This document shows positions 52,286 through 62,333 of a DNA stretch of 64,000 nucleotides, in pieces. The notes below the pieces were generated by a model. The model worked only from the letters and a program-made list of their open reading frames with translations, ran no database searches and had not been told where the DNA came from. Both the position numbers and the translations under genes were made by a program. The first letter of the stretch is position 1. Each line of letters opens with the position of its first letter. This DNA comes from Clostridium puniceum. Its GTDB lineage: Bacteria > Bacillota > Clostridia > Clostridiales > Clostridiaceae. Location: positions 1-64,000 of the forward strand of contig NZ_LZZM01000098.1 of the NCBI RefSeq assembly GCF_002006345.1. Direction: 5' to 3'.

Positions 52286-53632
52286 ATGGATTTAGTAATA
52301 TATACATTAAGGAATGTTGCAGGTGCAATAATAGCACCTCCATTAGTATTTATATTAATTGCCTTAACTGTCATATTGTATTTAAAAAATAAAAAAATAG
52401 TGACTATGCAAAAATTAATTTTAGGAGGTAGTGTAAATTCATCTATTGAACTTACACTATCTCAACTTGTTTTAGGTATTTTAGGGGGAGCTATAGGAAG
52501 TTTGATTCTGACTAGTCTAGGTGTTGTTTTCAGTTTGAATTCAGGAATTTCATATTTATTTATAATATCTATATTTTTAATGTTTGTAAAACCAAGATTA
52601 ATATGCTTTTCTTATTCGGGAGCTATTCTAGGTGCTGTTAGTATTTTTATTAAGCTTGCAAGTCAATTTGCACCAACAGTTGTAAGTAATCAAATATTAG
52701 ATATTGATGTTTTATACTTAATGATTTTTGTTGGAGTTTTTCACATTATTGAAGGAATATTAGTTATGATTGATGGTGATAGAGGGGCAGTGCCTATATT
52801 TACTAATAAAGAGGGGAAGATTTTAGGTGGATATGCATTGAAGAGATATTGGTTATTGCCTATAGCAATAATGATTGCAGTTGCTATTAATAATTCATCC
52901 ATGAATTACATGACAGAATATATAGAGAATCCAAATTGGTGGCCATTGATTAAATCACCTTCAGGGCTTGGTTTAATGGCTAGTAGCGTGATTTCAATAT
53001 TTCCTTTTTATGCATTTTTGGGATATTCTTCAATTACATTTACAAGAAGTAAAAGGCAAAAAGCGGTATCTTCAGGTATTCATATATTAATTTATGGAAT
53101 TGTATTAACATTTGTAGCTCAAATTGCTAGATTTGGAATTTGGGGTGAAATAGTGGTTGTAGGATTTGCGCCATTTGCTCATGAACTTATGTTAAAACTC
53201 CAAACAAAAAGTGAACAAAAAAGAGAGCCAAAGTTTGTAAGTGATGAAGAGGGTTTAATAATTTTAGAGATTTCACCAAATTCTCAAGCTAAAGAATTTG
53301 GAGTTAATGTTGAAAGTAAGTTATTATCAATAAACAATAAAAATATTAATTCGGAAGCAGAAGCGTACTCCATTATAAAAGAAAATTTAAACAATGCAGT
53401 TCTTAAAATTAAAGATTCAAGAGGAATAATAAAAGATATTCAATTTAGACATAATAGAAATACAAGGCTTGGTATGCTATTAGTACCCAGAAGTGTTGAT
53501 AAAGGAGAAATTGTGTCTATTGAAGATAATAGTTTTAAAAGTGTTTTTGATACAATAAAAAATTCTGAAAATAATAGGAGTCATAATTCTAAGAATGATA
53601 AAATTGATCAAGATGAAGAGGGAAAAAAATAG
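52286..53632 (+). CDS. MinJ-like PDZ membrane protein
   Basis: A 448-residue membrane protein with about eight helices and a C-terminal cytoplasmic PDZ-like domain (about 330-395: ILEISPNSQAKEFGVNVESK, then LLSINNKNINS). Architecture and neighbourhood (ftsE, ftsX, CtpB, then uvrB-uvrA) match MinJ of B. subtilis, which bridges DivIVA and MinD at the septum. Sequence similarity is not strong enough to be certain, hence no gene symbol. It starts 12 nt after the protease gene. Confidence 0.7.
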   Translation: MDLVIYTLRNVAGAIIAPPLVFILIALTVILYLKNKKIVTMQKLILGGSVNSSIELTLSQLVLGILGGAIGSLILTSLGVVFSLNSGISYLFIISIFLMFVKPRLICFSYSGAILGAVSIFIKLASQFAPTVVSNQILDIDVLYLMIFVGVFHIIEGILVMIDGDRGAVPIFTNKEGKILGGYALKRYWLLPIAIMIAVAINNSSMNYMTEYIENPNWWPLIKSPSGLGLMASSVISIFPFYAFLGYSSITFTRSKRQKAVSSGIHILIYGIVLTFVAQIARFGIWGEIVVVGFAPFAHELMLKLQTKSEQKREPKFVSDEEGLIILEISPNSQAKEFGVNVESKLLSINNKNINSEAEAYSIIKENLNNAVLKIKDSRGIIKDIQFRHNRNTRLGMLLVPRSVDKGEIVSIEDNSFKSVFDTIKNSENNRSHNSKNDKIDQDEEGKK

Positions 53633-53647
53633 ATATATAAAAATTAT

Positions 53648-53674
53648 AAGGTGGCTTTGCCATCTTTTTCTTTA
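53648..53674 (+). terminator. Terminator before uvrB
   Basis: Stem aaggtggc/gccatctt with loop ttt and a T-rich tail. Confidence 0.75.
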
Positions 53675-53756
53675 ATAAATTATGTTATTTTTTAGGTAAT
53701 AAAGAACATAATTTATATGAACTAAAAATAAATGATATAATTTATTGACTTAATAG

Positions 53757-53799
53757 TTACAGCAAAGTAAAATATACATATAATACGAATGTCTGTTCG
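53757..53799 (+). promoter_or_regulatory. uvrB promoter with LexA-box-like site
   Basis: TTACAG (53757-53762), 16-nt spacer, TATAAT (53779-53784). The 14-mer CGAATGTCTGTTCG at 53786-53799 matches the Gram-positive LexA box CGAAC-N4-GTTCG at nine of ten fixed positions and would cover the transcription start. Confidence 0.65.
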
Positions 53800-53816
53800 A
53801 AGATGGAGGTAGTATA

Positions 53817-55784
53817 ATGGGAGAATTCAAAATACATTCTAAATTTAAACCTACAGGGGATCAGCCACAAGCTATTGAAAAGTTAGTGGATTCAATAACA
53901 AAAAATAATAGAGGGCAAACTTTGTTGGGAGTAACTGGTTCTGGAAAAACATTTACCATGGCAAATATTATTGAAAAACTCCAAAGACCTACTATAATTT
54001 TAGCTCATAATAAAACTTTGGCAGCACAATTATGTTCAGAATTTAAAGAGTTTTTTCCAGATAATATAGTTGAATATTTTGTATCTTATTATGACTATTA
54101 TCAACCAGAAGCGTATGTACCTCAAACAGATACATTTATAGAAAAAGATGCATCTATAAATGATGAAATAGATAAGTTAAGACATTCAGCTACTTCAGCT
54201 CTTTTTGAGAGAAGAGATGTAATAATAGTTGCATCTGTTTCCTGTATATATGGATTGGGTAATCCAGATGAATATAAAAAATTAACGATAAGTCTTAGAC
54301 CTGGAATGGAAAAGGAAAGAAATGAAGTCATAAAAAAACTTATAGAAATTCAATATGAAAGAAATGATATAGATTTTTCAAGAGGAACTTTTAGAGTTAG
54401 AGGAGATTCTTTAGATATAATTCCTGCATCATACTCTAATAAGGGAATTAGAGTTGAGTTTTTTGGAGATGAAATTGATAGAATAAGGGAATTTGATGTA
54501 TTAACAGGTACTATTCTTGGAGAAAGAAAGCATGTTGCAATAACTCCTGCTTCACACTTTGCAACTTCTAGGGAAACTATTGAAAGATCCATTAATCGTA
54601 TTGAAGGAGAATTGGAAGAAAGACTTACAGAACTTAACGCACAAGATAAACTTTTAGAAGCACAAAGATTAAGACAAAGAACTAATTTTGATATTGAAAT
54701 GATAAAAGAAATGGGATATTGCAGCGGCATTGAAAATTATTCAAGAATATTAGATGGAAGAGCTTCGGGAACACCACCTAAGACTTTAATAGATTATTTT
54801 CCAGAAGATTATTTAATGTTTATTGACGAGAGTCATGTAACATTACCTCAAGTTAGGGCCATGTATGCAGGAGATAGGTCAAGAAAAAATACCTTAGTTG
54901 ACTATGGATTTAGACTTCCAAGTGCCTATGATAATAGACCATTAAAGTTTGAAGAATTTGAAAAAAAAATCAGTCAAGTAGTTTTTGTTAGTGCAACTCC
55001 AGCTGCTTATGAAATAGATCATTCAGGAGAGATTGCTGAACAAATCATAAGACCTACAGGATTATTAGATCCTGAAATAATCATAAGGCCTATTAAAGGG
55101 CAAATAGATGATTTGTATGGAGAAATTAATAAGGTAAAAGAAAAAGGATTTAGAACTTTAATAACAACTTTGACCAAGCGGATGGCAGAGGATTTAACTA
55201 AGTACTTCAAAGAGCTTGGAGTTAAGGTTACATACATGCATTCAGATATTGATACCCTAGAAAGAATAAAGATTATAAGAGATTTAAGACTTGGAGAATA
55301 TGATGTATTAGTTGGAATAAATCTTTTAAGAGAAGGGTTAGATATACCAGAAGTTGCTTTAGTTGCAATTTTAGATGCTGATAAGGAAGGTTTTTTAAGA
55401 TCAGAGACATCATTGATACAAACTATAGGAAGAGCAGCTAGAAATTCAGAAAGTAAGGTTATAATGTATGCGGATAATATAACAAAATCCATGGATAAAG
55501 CTTTAAAAGAAACTGAAAGAAGGAGAACAATACAAAAAGAATATAATTTAAAGAATGGAATAGTACCAACAACTATAATTAAAGATGTTAGAGAGATTAT
55601 AGAAGCTACAAAGGTTTCGGAGGAAATTGAAGAGTATAAGACAGAAGGCAGCAAGAATCTTACAAAGAAAGAAAAGGATAAGTTAATCAAAGATTATACA
55701 GATGAAATGTTATTGGCAGCAAAAAATCTTCAATTTGAACGAGCAGCTGAGCTTAGAGACATCATAAATCAGTTAAAGAGTTAA
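53817..55784 (+). CDS. uvrB: UvrABC system protein B
   Basis: A 655-residue helicase-like DNA damage verifier. Walker A is [14 protein letters not shown], the beta-hairpin reads [20 protein letters not shown], the DEAD-type motif is DESHVT and the UVR motif for UvrC contact is near the end ([18 protein letters not shown]). All core motifs are intact and the length is normal. It begins with a gatggaggt site and is likely SOS-regulated. uvrA follows after 52 nt in the same operon. Confidence 0.97.
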   Translation: MGEFKIHSKFKPTGDQPQAIEKLVDSITKNNRGQTLLGVTGSGKTFTMANIIEKLQRPTIILAHNKTLAAQLCSEFKEFFPDNIVEYFVSYYDYYQPEAYVPQTDTFIEKDASINDEIDKLRHSATSALFERRDVIIVASVSCIYGLGNPDEYKKLTISLRPGMEKERNEVIKKLIEIQYERNDIDFSRGTFRVRGDSLDIIPASYSNKGIRVEFFGDEIDRIREFDVLTGTILGERKHVAITPASHFATSRETIERSINRIEGELEERLTELNAQDKLLEAQRLRQRTNFDIEMIKEMGYCSGIENYSRILDGRASGTPPKTLIDYFPEDYLMFIDESHVTLPQVRAMYAGDRSRKNTLVDYGFRLPSAYDNRPLKFEEFEKKISQVVFVSATPAAYEIDHSGEIAEQIIRPTGLLDPEIIIRPIKGQIDDLYGEINKVKEKGFRTLITTLTKRMAEDLTKYFKELGVKVTYMHSDIDTLERIKIIRDLRLGEYDVLVGINLLREGLDIPEVALVAILDADKEGFLRSETSLIQTIGRAARNSESKVIMYADNITKSMDKALKETERRRTIQKEYNLKNGIVPTTIIKDVREIIEATKVSEEIEEYKTEGSKNLTKKEKDKLIKDYTDEMLLAAKNLQFERAAELRDIINQLKS

Positions 55785-55836
55785 CTGTTGATTGCCTAAA
55801 GTGTATTAAAATTTAACTAAATTCAGGGGGTTTATA

Positions 55837-58662
55837 ATGAACGATAAAATAATAATTAAAGGTGCAAAGGTTAATAATTTAAAGAATATAAGTTTAGAGA
55901 TACCAAGAGATAAATTAGTTGTATTTACAGGACTATCAGGTTCTGGTAAGTCCTCTTTAGCTTTTGATACATTGTATGCAGAAGGACAAAGAAGATATAT
56001 GGAATCTTTATCGTCTTATGCAAGACAGTTTTTAGGCCAAATGGATAAACCAAATGTTGAGCATATAGAAGGTTTATCACCAGCTATATCAATAGACCAA
56101 AAGACTACAAGCAAAAATCCAAGATCTACAGTTGGAACGATAACAGAAATTTACGATTATTTGAGACTATTATATGCAAGAGTTGGAACTCCACATTGTC
56201 CAAAGTGTGGAAAGGAAATTACCCAACAATCTGTTGATCAAATTGTTGATAAGATTATGAGTTATCGGGATAAAACTAAACTTCAAATATTATCACCTAT
56301 AATAAAAGGAAGAAAAGGAACTCATGAAAAAATATTAGAAAATATAAAGAAAAATGGTTTTGTAAGAGCTAGAATCGATGGAGAAATTTATGATTTAACT
56401 GAAGAAGAGGTAAAATTAGATAAAAATAAAAAACATAATATAGAAGCTGTAATAGATAGAATTGTTATAAAAGAAGGAATTGAAGGAAGACTTACAGAGT
56501 CTATAGAAGCATCACTGAAAATGGGAGAAGGCTTAGTAATAGCAAGTATTATTGGCGGAGAGGATACTTTATTTAGTGAAAATTTTGCTTGTGCAGAATG
56601 TGGAATAAGTATTGGTGAATTAGCACCCAGATTATTTTCATTTAATGCTCCGTTTGGTAAATGCGATACTTGTGATGGACTTGGAACTTTAATTGAAATA
56701 GATCAGAAATTAGTAATTCCGAATAGAGAACTAAGCATTATGGATGGTGCTGTAGCTAGCTGGGGAAGTGGAAGACTTAAAGAAGATTCATGGACTTATG
56801 CTATACTTAAAGCGTTAGAAAAAGAATATGGATTAGATTTAAATATTCCTGTCAAAGATTTAGATAAAAAACATATAGATTTACTTTTATATGGAACAAA
56901 CGGAAAGAAACTTAAGATTGAGTATACAAAAGATGGTGTTAAGGCAATATATAATTATGCTTATGATGGAGAAATAAATTCTTTGAATAGAAGATACAGA
57001 GAAACTAATTCAGATGTTATAAAAAGTGGAATTGAACAATATATGAGCGATGATTTCTGTCCTAAGTGCAAAGGAGCAAGATTAAATGATGAAGCTTTAG
57101 CAGTTACTGTTGGTGGAAAAAATATATATGAATTTACAATTATGTCAATAAGAGATGAATTAGATTTTATAAATGGAATAGAATTCTCGGAAAAGAATAA
57201 GATTATTAGTGAACAAATCATAAGAGAAATTAAAAATAGGTTACAATTTTTATTAGATGTAGGACTTGATTATTTAAGTTTAAGCAGAAATTCAGGAACT
57301 TTGTCAGGTGGAGAGTCACAAAGAATAAGACTTGCAACTCAAATAGGGTCATCACTTATGGGTGTTTTATATATTTTAGATGAACCTAGTATTGGTTTGC
57401 ATCAAAGAGATAATGATAGATTAATACGTACTTTAAAAAACTTAAGAGATGTTGGAAATACAGTAATAGTAGTGGAACATGATGATGATACCATAAAAGA
57501 AGCAGATTATATTGTTGACATTGGACCTGGTGCAGGAGAACATGGAGGAGAAGTAGTTGTTGCTGGTACTCTTGATGAAATTAAAGCATGCGAAAAATCA
57601 TTAACAGGACAGTATTTGACAGAGAAAAAATTAATAAAAGTGCCTGAAACAAGAAGAAAAGGTAACGGACAAAGTATAAAAATCGTAGGTGCGAAGGAAA
57701 ATAACTTAAAGAACTTAAATGTATCAATTCCACTTGGGACATTAACATCAGTTACGGGAGTTTCAGGTTCTGGAAAAAGTACTTTGGTAAATGAAATACT
57801 TTATAAAGGATTAAATAAGTTAATAAACAAGAGTAAAAAACCTGTTGGAAAACATAAAGAAATAATAGGATATGAGAACATAGATAAAATAATAGATATA
57901 GATCAAAGTCCAATTGGAAGAACACCACGTTCTAATCCTGCTACTTATACGGGTACATTCGATATGATAAGAGAGCTTTTTTCACAAACTCAAGAAGCTA
58001 AAATGAGAGGTTATAAGCAAGGAAGATTTAGTTTTAATGTTAAAGGTGGAAGATGTGAGGCTTGTTCTGGAGATGGAATTATAAAGATAGAAATGCAATT
58101 TTTATCAGATGTATATGTGCCATGTGAGGTCTGTAAGGGAAAGAGATACAATAGAGAAACGCTAGAGGTTAAATACAAAGGCAAAAATATAGATGATGTA
58201 TTAAATATGACAGTTGAAGAAGGTGTTAAGTTCTTTGAAAATCTGCCTAGGATTGCAAATAAATTGATAACATTAAATGATGTTGGTTTGGGATATATTA
58301 GATTAGGTCAGCCATCAACTCAATTATCAGGTGGAGAGGCTCAAAGAATAAAATTAGCAACTGAATTATCAAAAAGAAGTACAGGAAAAACATTATATAT
58401 ATTGGATGAGCCAACAACAGGATTGCATGTAGATGATGTAAGTAGATTAATAGAAATTCTTCAAAGATTAGTAGAAGCAGGAAATACAGTAGTTGTAATT
58501 GAACATAATTTAGATATGATAAAATGTGCAGATCACTTAATTGATTTGGGGCCAGAAGGTGGAGATAAGGGGGGAACTCTTATTAAAGCAGGAACTCCAG
58601 AAGAACTATGTAAGGCAGAAGCATCATATACAGGAAAGTACTTGAAAAAACTATTATTTTAG
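55837..58662 (+). CDS. uvrA: UvrABC system protein A
   Basis: A 941-residue ATPase that finds bulky DNA lesions with UvrB. Two ABC modules are visible: Walker [21 protein letters not shown] and [13 protein letters not shown], signatures [16 protein letters not shown] and [18 protein letters not shown]. Zinc cysteines are in HCPKCG, CAECG... CDTCDG and CEACSGDG...CEVCKG. Cotranscribed with uvrB. The following gene lies 331 nt downstream. Confidence 0.97.
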   Translation: MNDKIIIKGAKVNNLKNISLEIPRDKLVVFTGLSGSGKSSLAFDTLYAEGQRRYMESLSSYARQFLGQMDKPNVEHIEGLSPAISIDQKTTSKNPRSTVGTITEIYDYLRLLYARVGTPHCPKCGKEITQQSVDQIVDKIMSYRDKTKLQILSPIIKGRKGTHEKILENIKKNGFVRARIDGEIYDLTEEEVKLDKNKKHNIEAVIDRIVIKEGIEGRLTESIEASLKMGEGLVIASIIGGEDTLFSENFACAECGISIGELAPRLFSFNAPFGKCDTCDGLGTLIEIDQKLVIPNRELSIMDGAVASWGSGRLKEDSWTYAILKALEKEYGLDLNIPVKDLDKKHIDLLLYGTNGKKLKIEYTKDGVKAIYNYAYDGEINSLNRRYRETNSDVIKSGIEQYMSDDFCPKCKGARLNDEALAVTVGGKNIYEFTIMSIRDELDFINGIEFSEKNKIISEQIIREIKNRLQFLLDVGLDYLSLSRNSGTLSGGESQRIRLATQIGSSLMGVLYILDEPSIGLHQRDNDRLIRTLKNLRDVGNTVIVVEHDDDTIKEADYIVDIGPGAGEHGGEVVVAGTLDEIKACEKSLTGQYLTEKKLIKVPETRRKGNGQSIKIVGAKENNLKNLNVSIPLGTLTSVTGVSGSGKSTLVNEILYKGLNKLINKSKKPVGKHKEIIGYENIDKIIDIDQSPIGRTPRSNPATYTGTFDMIRELFSQTQEAKMRGYKQGRFSFNVKGGRCEACSGDGIIKIEMQFLSDVYVPCEVCKGKRYNRETLEVKYKGKNIDDVLNMTVEEGVKFFENLPRIANKLITLNDVGLGYIRLGQPSTQLSGGEAQRIKLATELSKRSTGKTLYILDEPTTGLHVDDVSRLIEILQRLVEAGNTVVVIEHNLDMIKCADHLIDLGPEGGDKGGTLIKAGTPEELCKAEASYTGKYLKKLLF

Positions 58663-58887
58663 GGGAAAATTTATATAAAAATAGTGTTTAGATTAAGTTA
58701 AATGTATTTAAGAAGGTCATCATTTTAGAAAAGTATGTAATTCACAGAGGATGAAATAGTAAAAGAAAGAATTGTGGCATTTATGACAAATTCAAGTTGT
58801 CATCATGAATTATTCATTAAAAAGTAATACTTTTGTATGTCAGACTTGATTTTTTGTTGTATAATCATTAATAAGGCATTTTAAAAA
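58663..58887. other. Intergenic region after uvrA
   Basis: No gene and no clear terminator seen. A TTGTATAATC stretch near 58855-58865 offers a possible -10 (TATAAT) for the FHA gene. Confidence 0.35.
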
Positions 58888-58946
58888 TTAGGATATTATT
58901 TTCAGAGTTAACTTTTAACAGTTAACTCTGAGTTGTTAAATCCTAA
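58888..58946 (+). promoter_or_regulatory. Nested perfect stem-loop upstream of the FHA gene
   Basis: Perfect 11-bp stem cagagttaact/agttaactctg (58903-58913, 58920-58930) with a 6-nt loop, enclosed by ttaggat with atcctaa. No T tract follows. Likely a 5' leader fold of the FHA-ftsW-pbp transcript or an operator. Confidence 0.45.
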
Positions 58947-58993
58947 CTGAATTATTTGCCTATGATTACAGTAATAGATATTGAGGTGAAAAT

Positions 58994-59437
58994 ATGAGTT
59001 TTTCAAAAATGATTGCTGGAGTTTTTGGAATAGTTTTTATTGTTATATTATACGTAATAATATACTATGCATTAAAGATAATGTATAAGGATGTTAAAAA
59101 TGGTGGGAAAAAGAGAAGACCAACTATAGCAAAAGGAAATTATGGATTAGAAATTATAAATTCAGGTAATGGCAAAGATCTAAAAGATGGTTCTATTATT
59201 CCAATAAGATCAGATTTGACAATAGGTAGAAAAGAAGATAATTCAATTGTTTTATCAGATCAACATGTTTCTGGGAGCCATGCTAAAATCATATTGAGAA
59301 ATAATTCTTTATTTATAGAAGATTTGAATAGTACAAATGGAACTTATTTAAATGGAAATAAGGTAAATGGTAAGGTTAAGGTATCTAATAAGGATGAAAT
59401 AAAAATTGGAACTGCAGTTTTTAAAATTTTAGTTTAA
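58994..59437 (+). CDS. FHA domain protein with N-terminal membrane anchor
   Basis: A 147-residue protein. One membrane helix (about 8-28, GVFGIVFIVILYVIIYYALK) is followed by a basic linker and a forkhead-associated phosphopeptide-binding domain: IRSDLTIGRKEDNSIVLSDQ, HVSGSHAKI, IEDLNSTNGTYLNG. FHA domains bind phosphothreonine made by Ser/Thr kinases. Position before ftsW and a PBP gene suggests a signalling link to wall synthesis, as in actinobacterial ftsW-pbpA clusters. Ribosome site tgaggtg. Confidence 0.92.
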   Translation: MSFSKMIAGVFGIVFIVILYVIIYYALKIMYKDVKNGGKKRRPTIAKGNYGLEIINSGNGKDLKDGSIIPIRSDLTIGRKEDNSIVLSDQHVSGSHAKIILRNNSLFIEDLNSTNGTYLNGNKVNGKVKVSNKDEIKIGTAVFKILV

Positions 59438-59589
59438 GTAAATATTAATGAAAAGTATAAGTTACTTAAAATGATATAATATGTGAATTATATTAATTAG
59501 CAGTTTTAGGCTCAGTGGAAGAATTAAAAATAAAAAGCTTCTACTGAGCTTTACAAAAATTTAAGTATTTATAACGAGGTGATTATAGC

Positions 59590-60810
59590 TTGAAGATTAA
59601 TAAGGATGAAGTAAAGTTATTAATGTTAACATACCTTTTGTGTATAGCTCTTTTTACTAATTTAGCCATATTAAAAGATCCCATGGATATGAATGCAATA
59701 TACATGGGATTAATAGTATGTGTATTATTAACAATTACTCAAGTTTTAATTAGAAAATTTTATCCCCAAGGAGATAAATTTTTAATTACGTTTGCCTGCC
59801 TATTGTCAATTATAGGAATTGCAATATTATATAGATTAGATACTAATGTTGCAATTAAGCAATTAATTTGGTTTATAGCAGGAATTATTATATTTATTGC
59901 AATGTTAGTAGCTATTCCAGATTTGAGGGATTATGCAAAATATAAAAAAGCATTTTTAATAATCACTATATTAATAATGCCATTAGCATTAATAGCACAT
60001 CAAGAAACTTATGGTGCTACTAACTGGGTTAATATTGGGGGATTTGGATTTCAACCATCTGAGTTTGGGAAGATAACTTTTGTTTTATATCTTGCAGCAG
60101 CTTTAAAAGATTATAAAGATGAAAGTAATATACTAGAAGATTTTAGACAGCTTTGGCAGCCTGCTTTAGTAGTAATGTTTGCATTGATGTGTTTAGTCAT
60201 GCAGAAAGATTTAGGTTCTGCTTTAATATTCTTTGGTATAGCATTAACTATGGTTTATGTTGCAACAGGGAAAAAAAAGTATGTTGTAATTTGTTTTGTA
60301 TTATTTATAGTAGGATCATTTTTTGCATATAAATTATTTGCTCATGTAAGACAGAGAATATTAATTTGGAGACATCCATGGCAATATTCAGATACAGGAG
60401 GATATCAAATAGTACAAGGTTTATATGCAATTTCTTCTGGTGGAATGTTTGGCTCAGGATTAGGATATGGATATCCGGGATTTGTACCAGTTAACATTTC
60501 AGATTTTATATTTGCAGTTATCTGCGAAGAATTTGGAATGGTATTTGGATTAGGTATTATGATAATATATTTCTTGTTTTTCTATAGAGGAATGCGTGCT
60601 GCATTTAGAATTCAAGATAAATTTTCACAATTTACTACAATAGGAATGAGTGCTATGATAGCATGTCAAGTGTTAGTTATAATAGGTGGAGTATTTGCAG
60701 TAATACCACTTACAGGAATTACCTTACCTCTTATTAGTGCTGGAGGTTCTTCTATAATAAGTATGTTTTTTGCACTTGCAATACTTCAAAAAATTTCAGA
60801 GGAGGGCTAA
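59590..60810 (+). CDS. FtsW/RodA/SpoVE family peptidoglycan glycosyltransferase
   Basis: A 406-residue SEDS protein with about ten helices. Recognisable parts are YGATNWVNIGGFGFQPSEFG, RILIWRHPWQYSDTGGYQIV, and PLTGITLPLISAGGSSIISM near the C-terminus. SEDS proteins polymerise glycan strands from lipid II in partnership with a class B PBP, here encoded 3 nt downstream. Whether it serves division, elongation or sporulation cannot be told. Start codon TTG with cgaggtgat upstream. Confidence 0.93.
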   Translation: MKINKDEVKLLMLTYLLCIALFTNLAILKDPMDMNAIYMGLIVCVLLTITQVLIRKFYPQGDKFLITFACLLSIIGIAILYRLDTNVAIKQLIWFIAGIIIFIAMLVAIPDLRDYAKYKKAFLIITILIMPLALIAHQETYGATNWVNIGGFGFQPSEFGKITFVLYLAAALKDYKDESNILEDFRQLWQPALVVMFALMCLVMQKDLGSALIFFGIALTMVYVATGKKKYVVICFVLFIVGSFFAYKLFAHVRQRILIWRHPWQYSDTGGYQIVQGLYAISSGGMFGSGLGYGYPGFVPVNISDFIFAVICEEFGMVFGLGIMIIYFLFFYRGMRAAFRIQDKFSQFTTIGMSAMIACQVLVIIGGVFAVIPLTGITLPLISAGGSSIISMFFALAILQKISEEG

Positions 60811-60812
60811 AA

Positions 60813-62294
60813 TTGAAAAATGTTTCTAGTAGTATAAAACAAGTAATGGTAGTTTTTCTATTTTGCTTTGTAGCTCTTATCTCTTATATTGCATATTTTC
60901 AAGTTTTCTCAGCACCTAAGATAGCAGAGCAACAAGGAAATCAAAGATTATGGGCAAGAAGAAATGAAGTATTAAGAGGAACTATCTATGATAGAAATAA
61001 AAATCCATTAACAACAAGTTCAAAAGTTGATGCACTTACACAAAAAAGAACTTATGTAAATGGAGATTTATATGTTCATGCTTTAGGATATGTAGATCCA
61101 AGATATGGGTTAACAGAACTGGAAGCAAACTATGATACTGAATTAACATCATATAATAAAATTACAAACAATATTTTAAATTTAACTAAGGATTTTAGCA
61201 AAGCAAAATTAGAAGAGATGTTCCAAAATAGAAAAGAAGATGAAGTTAAAATTGGGAACGGAGTTATAACTTCATTGGATCCAACACTTCAAAAAATAGC
61301 TTATGACTCTTTAGGAAATAATAAAGGAGCTGTAGTTGCATTAAATCCCAAAACGGGAGAAGTACTGGCAATGGTTTCAAAACCAACATATAATCCTAAT
61401 GAGTTAGAAAATGCAATGAAGGCAGCTAATGCTGGTAAAGCAGAGAATAGTCCACTTATAAATAGAGCAACTTCAGGACTTTATCCACCAGGTTCTACCT
61501 TTAAAACTGTGACGCTAAGTAGTTCCTTGGAGAATATGCCAGAGGTTACAAGTAGAACATTTAATGATACAGGTAAAATAGTATTTAATGAAAAACAATC
61601 TTTAAGCAATGATAGTGGAGAGGTTAATGGAGAGATAAATTTAAAAGAAGCCTTTAGATTATCAAGTAATTTTGTATTTGGTACGTTAGCAATGGAGCTT
61701 GGAAATGATAAGTTAAAAGCTACTGCTGAAAACTATGGCTTTAATAAAACTATTAATTCAGAAGGTTTTAAGATAAATCAAAGTCAATTTCCTAAGCTGA
61801 CTAAAGCTGAAGTTGGAAGTATAGCACAAACAGGAATTGGTCAAAGTAGTATTTTAGCAACTCCAATGCAGATGGCCTTAGTTGCAAGCACTATAGCTAA
61901 TAATGGAAAAATGATGGAACCAAAGCTTGTTAATCAAGTTGTAGATAAAGATGGAAATATAGTAAAAACTGTAGATTCAAAAGTATATAAGCAGGTTCTT
62001 AGTCCTAATAATGCAGGGACTATAAAAGATTATATGAAAAATCTAGTTGACTCAAAGATAAATACAAGCTGGGGTTATTTTGAAGGCACTGATGCTGCAG
62101 GGAAAACAGGTACAGCAGATTATAATCTTGAGAATGGTGAAAGTGCTAAACCTCATTCGTGGTTCATTGGATTTGCACCAGCAAACAATCCGAAGGTTGC
62201 AGTTGCTGTAATTGTAGAAAATGGAGGTTATGGGGCAAGTGCGGCAGCACCTATAGCTGGAAAGATTATTACGCAAGTAACAAGAAACAATTAA
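60813..62294 (+). CDS. Class B penicillin-binding protein (transpeptidase)
   Basis: A 493-residue enzyme with an N-terminal anchor (about 11-32) and a transpeptidase domain: Ser228 in PPGSTFK, SSN near 284 in FRLSSNFVFG, and AAGKTGTADYN near 430. It cross-links stem peptides and would be the partner of the adjacent SEDS protein. It is short for class B and has only a small pedestal, like PbpA of actinobacteria and clostridial homologues. TTG start preceded by gagggc. uvrC follows after 39 nt. Confidence 0.93.
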   Translation: MKNVSSSIKQVMVVFLFCFVALISYIAYFQVFSAPKIAEQQGNQRLWARRNEVLRGTIYDRNKNPLTTSSKVDALTQKRTYVNGDLYVHALGYVDPRYGLTELEANYDTELTSYNKITNNILNLTKDFSKAKLEEMFQNRKEDEVKIGNGVITSLDPTLQKIAYDSLGNNKGAVVALNPKTGEVLAMVSKPTYNPNELENAMKAANAGKAENSPLINRATSGLYPPGSTFKTVTLSSSLENMPEVTSRTFNDTGKIVFNEKQSLSNDSGEVNGEINLKEAFRLSSNFVFGTLAMELGNDKLKATAENYGFNKTINSEGFKINQSQFPKLTKAEVGSIAQTGIGQSSILATPMQMALVASTIANNGKMMEPKLVNQVVDKDGNIVKTVDSKVYKQVLSPNNAGTIKDYMKNLVDSKINTSWGYFEGTDAAGKTGTADYNLENGESAKPHSWFIGFAPANNPKVAVAVIVENGGYGASAAAPIAGKIITQVTRNN

Positions 62295-62333
62295 CCTTTA
62301 CTTAAACTATTAACTGACAAAGGGAGTGTTTCA

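Noticed and set aside
55019-55690. Minus-strand frame of 223 codons
   Set aside because: It lies wholly opposite uvrB, whose motifs are intact, and has no ribosome site or family resemblance. Similar antisense frames at 33455-33952, 43239-43616 and 13973-14404 were rejected for the same reason.
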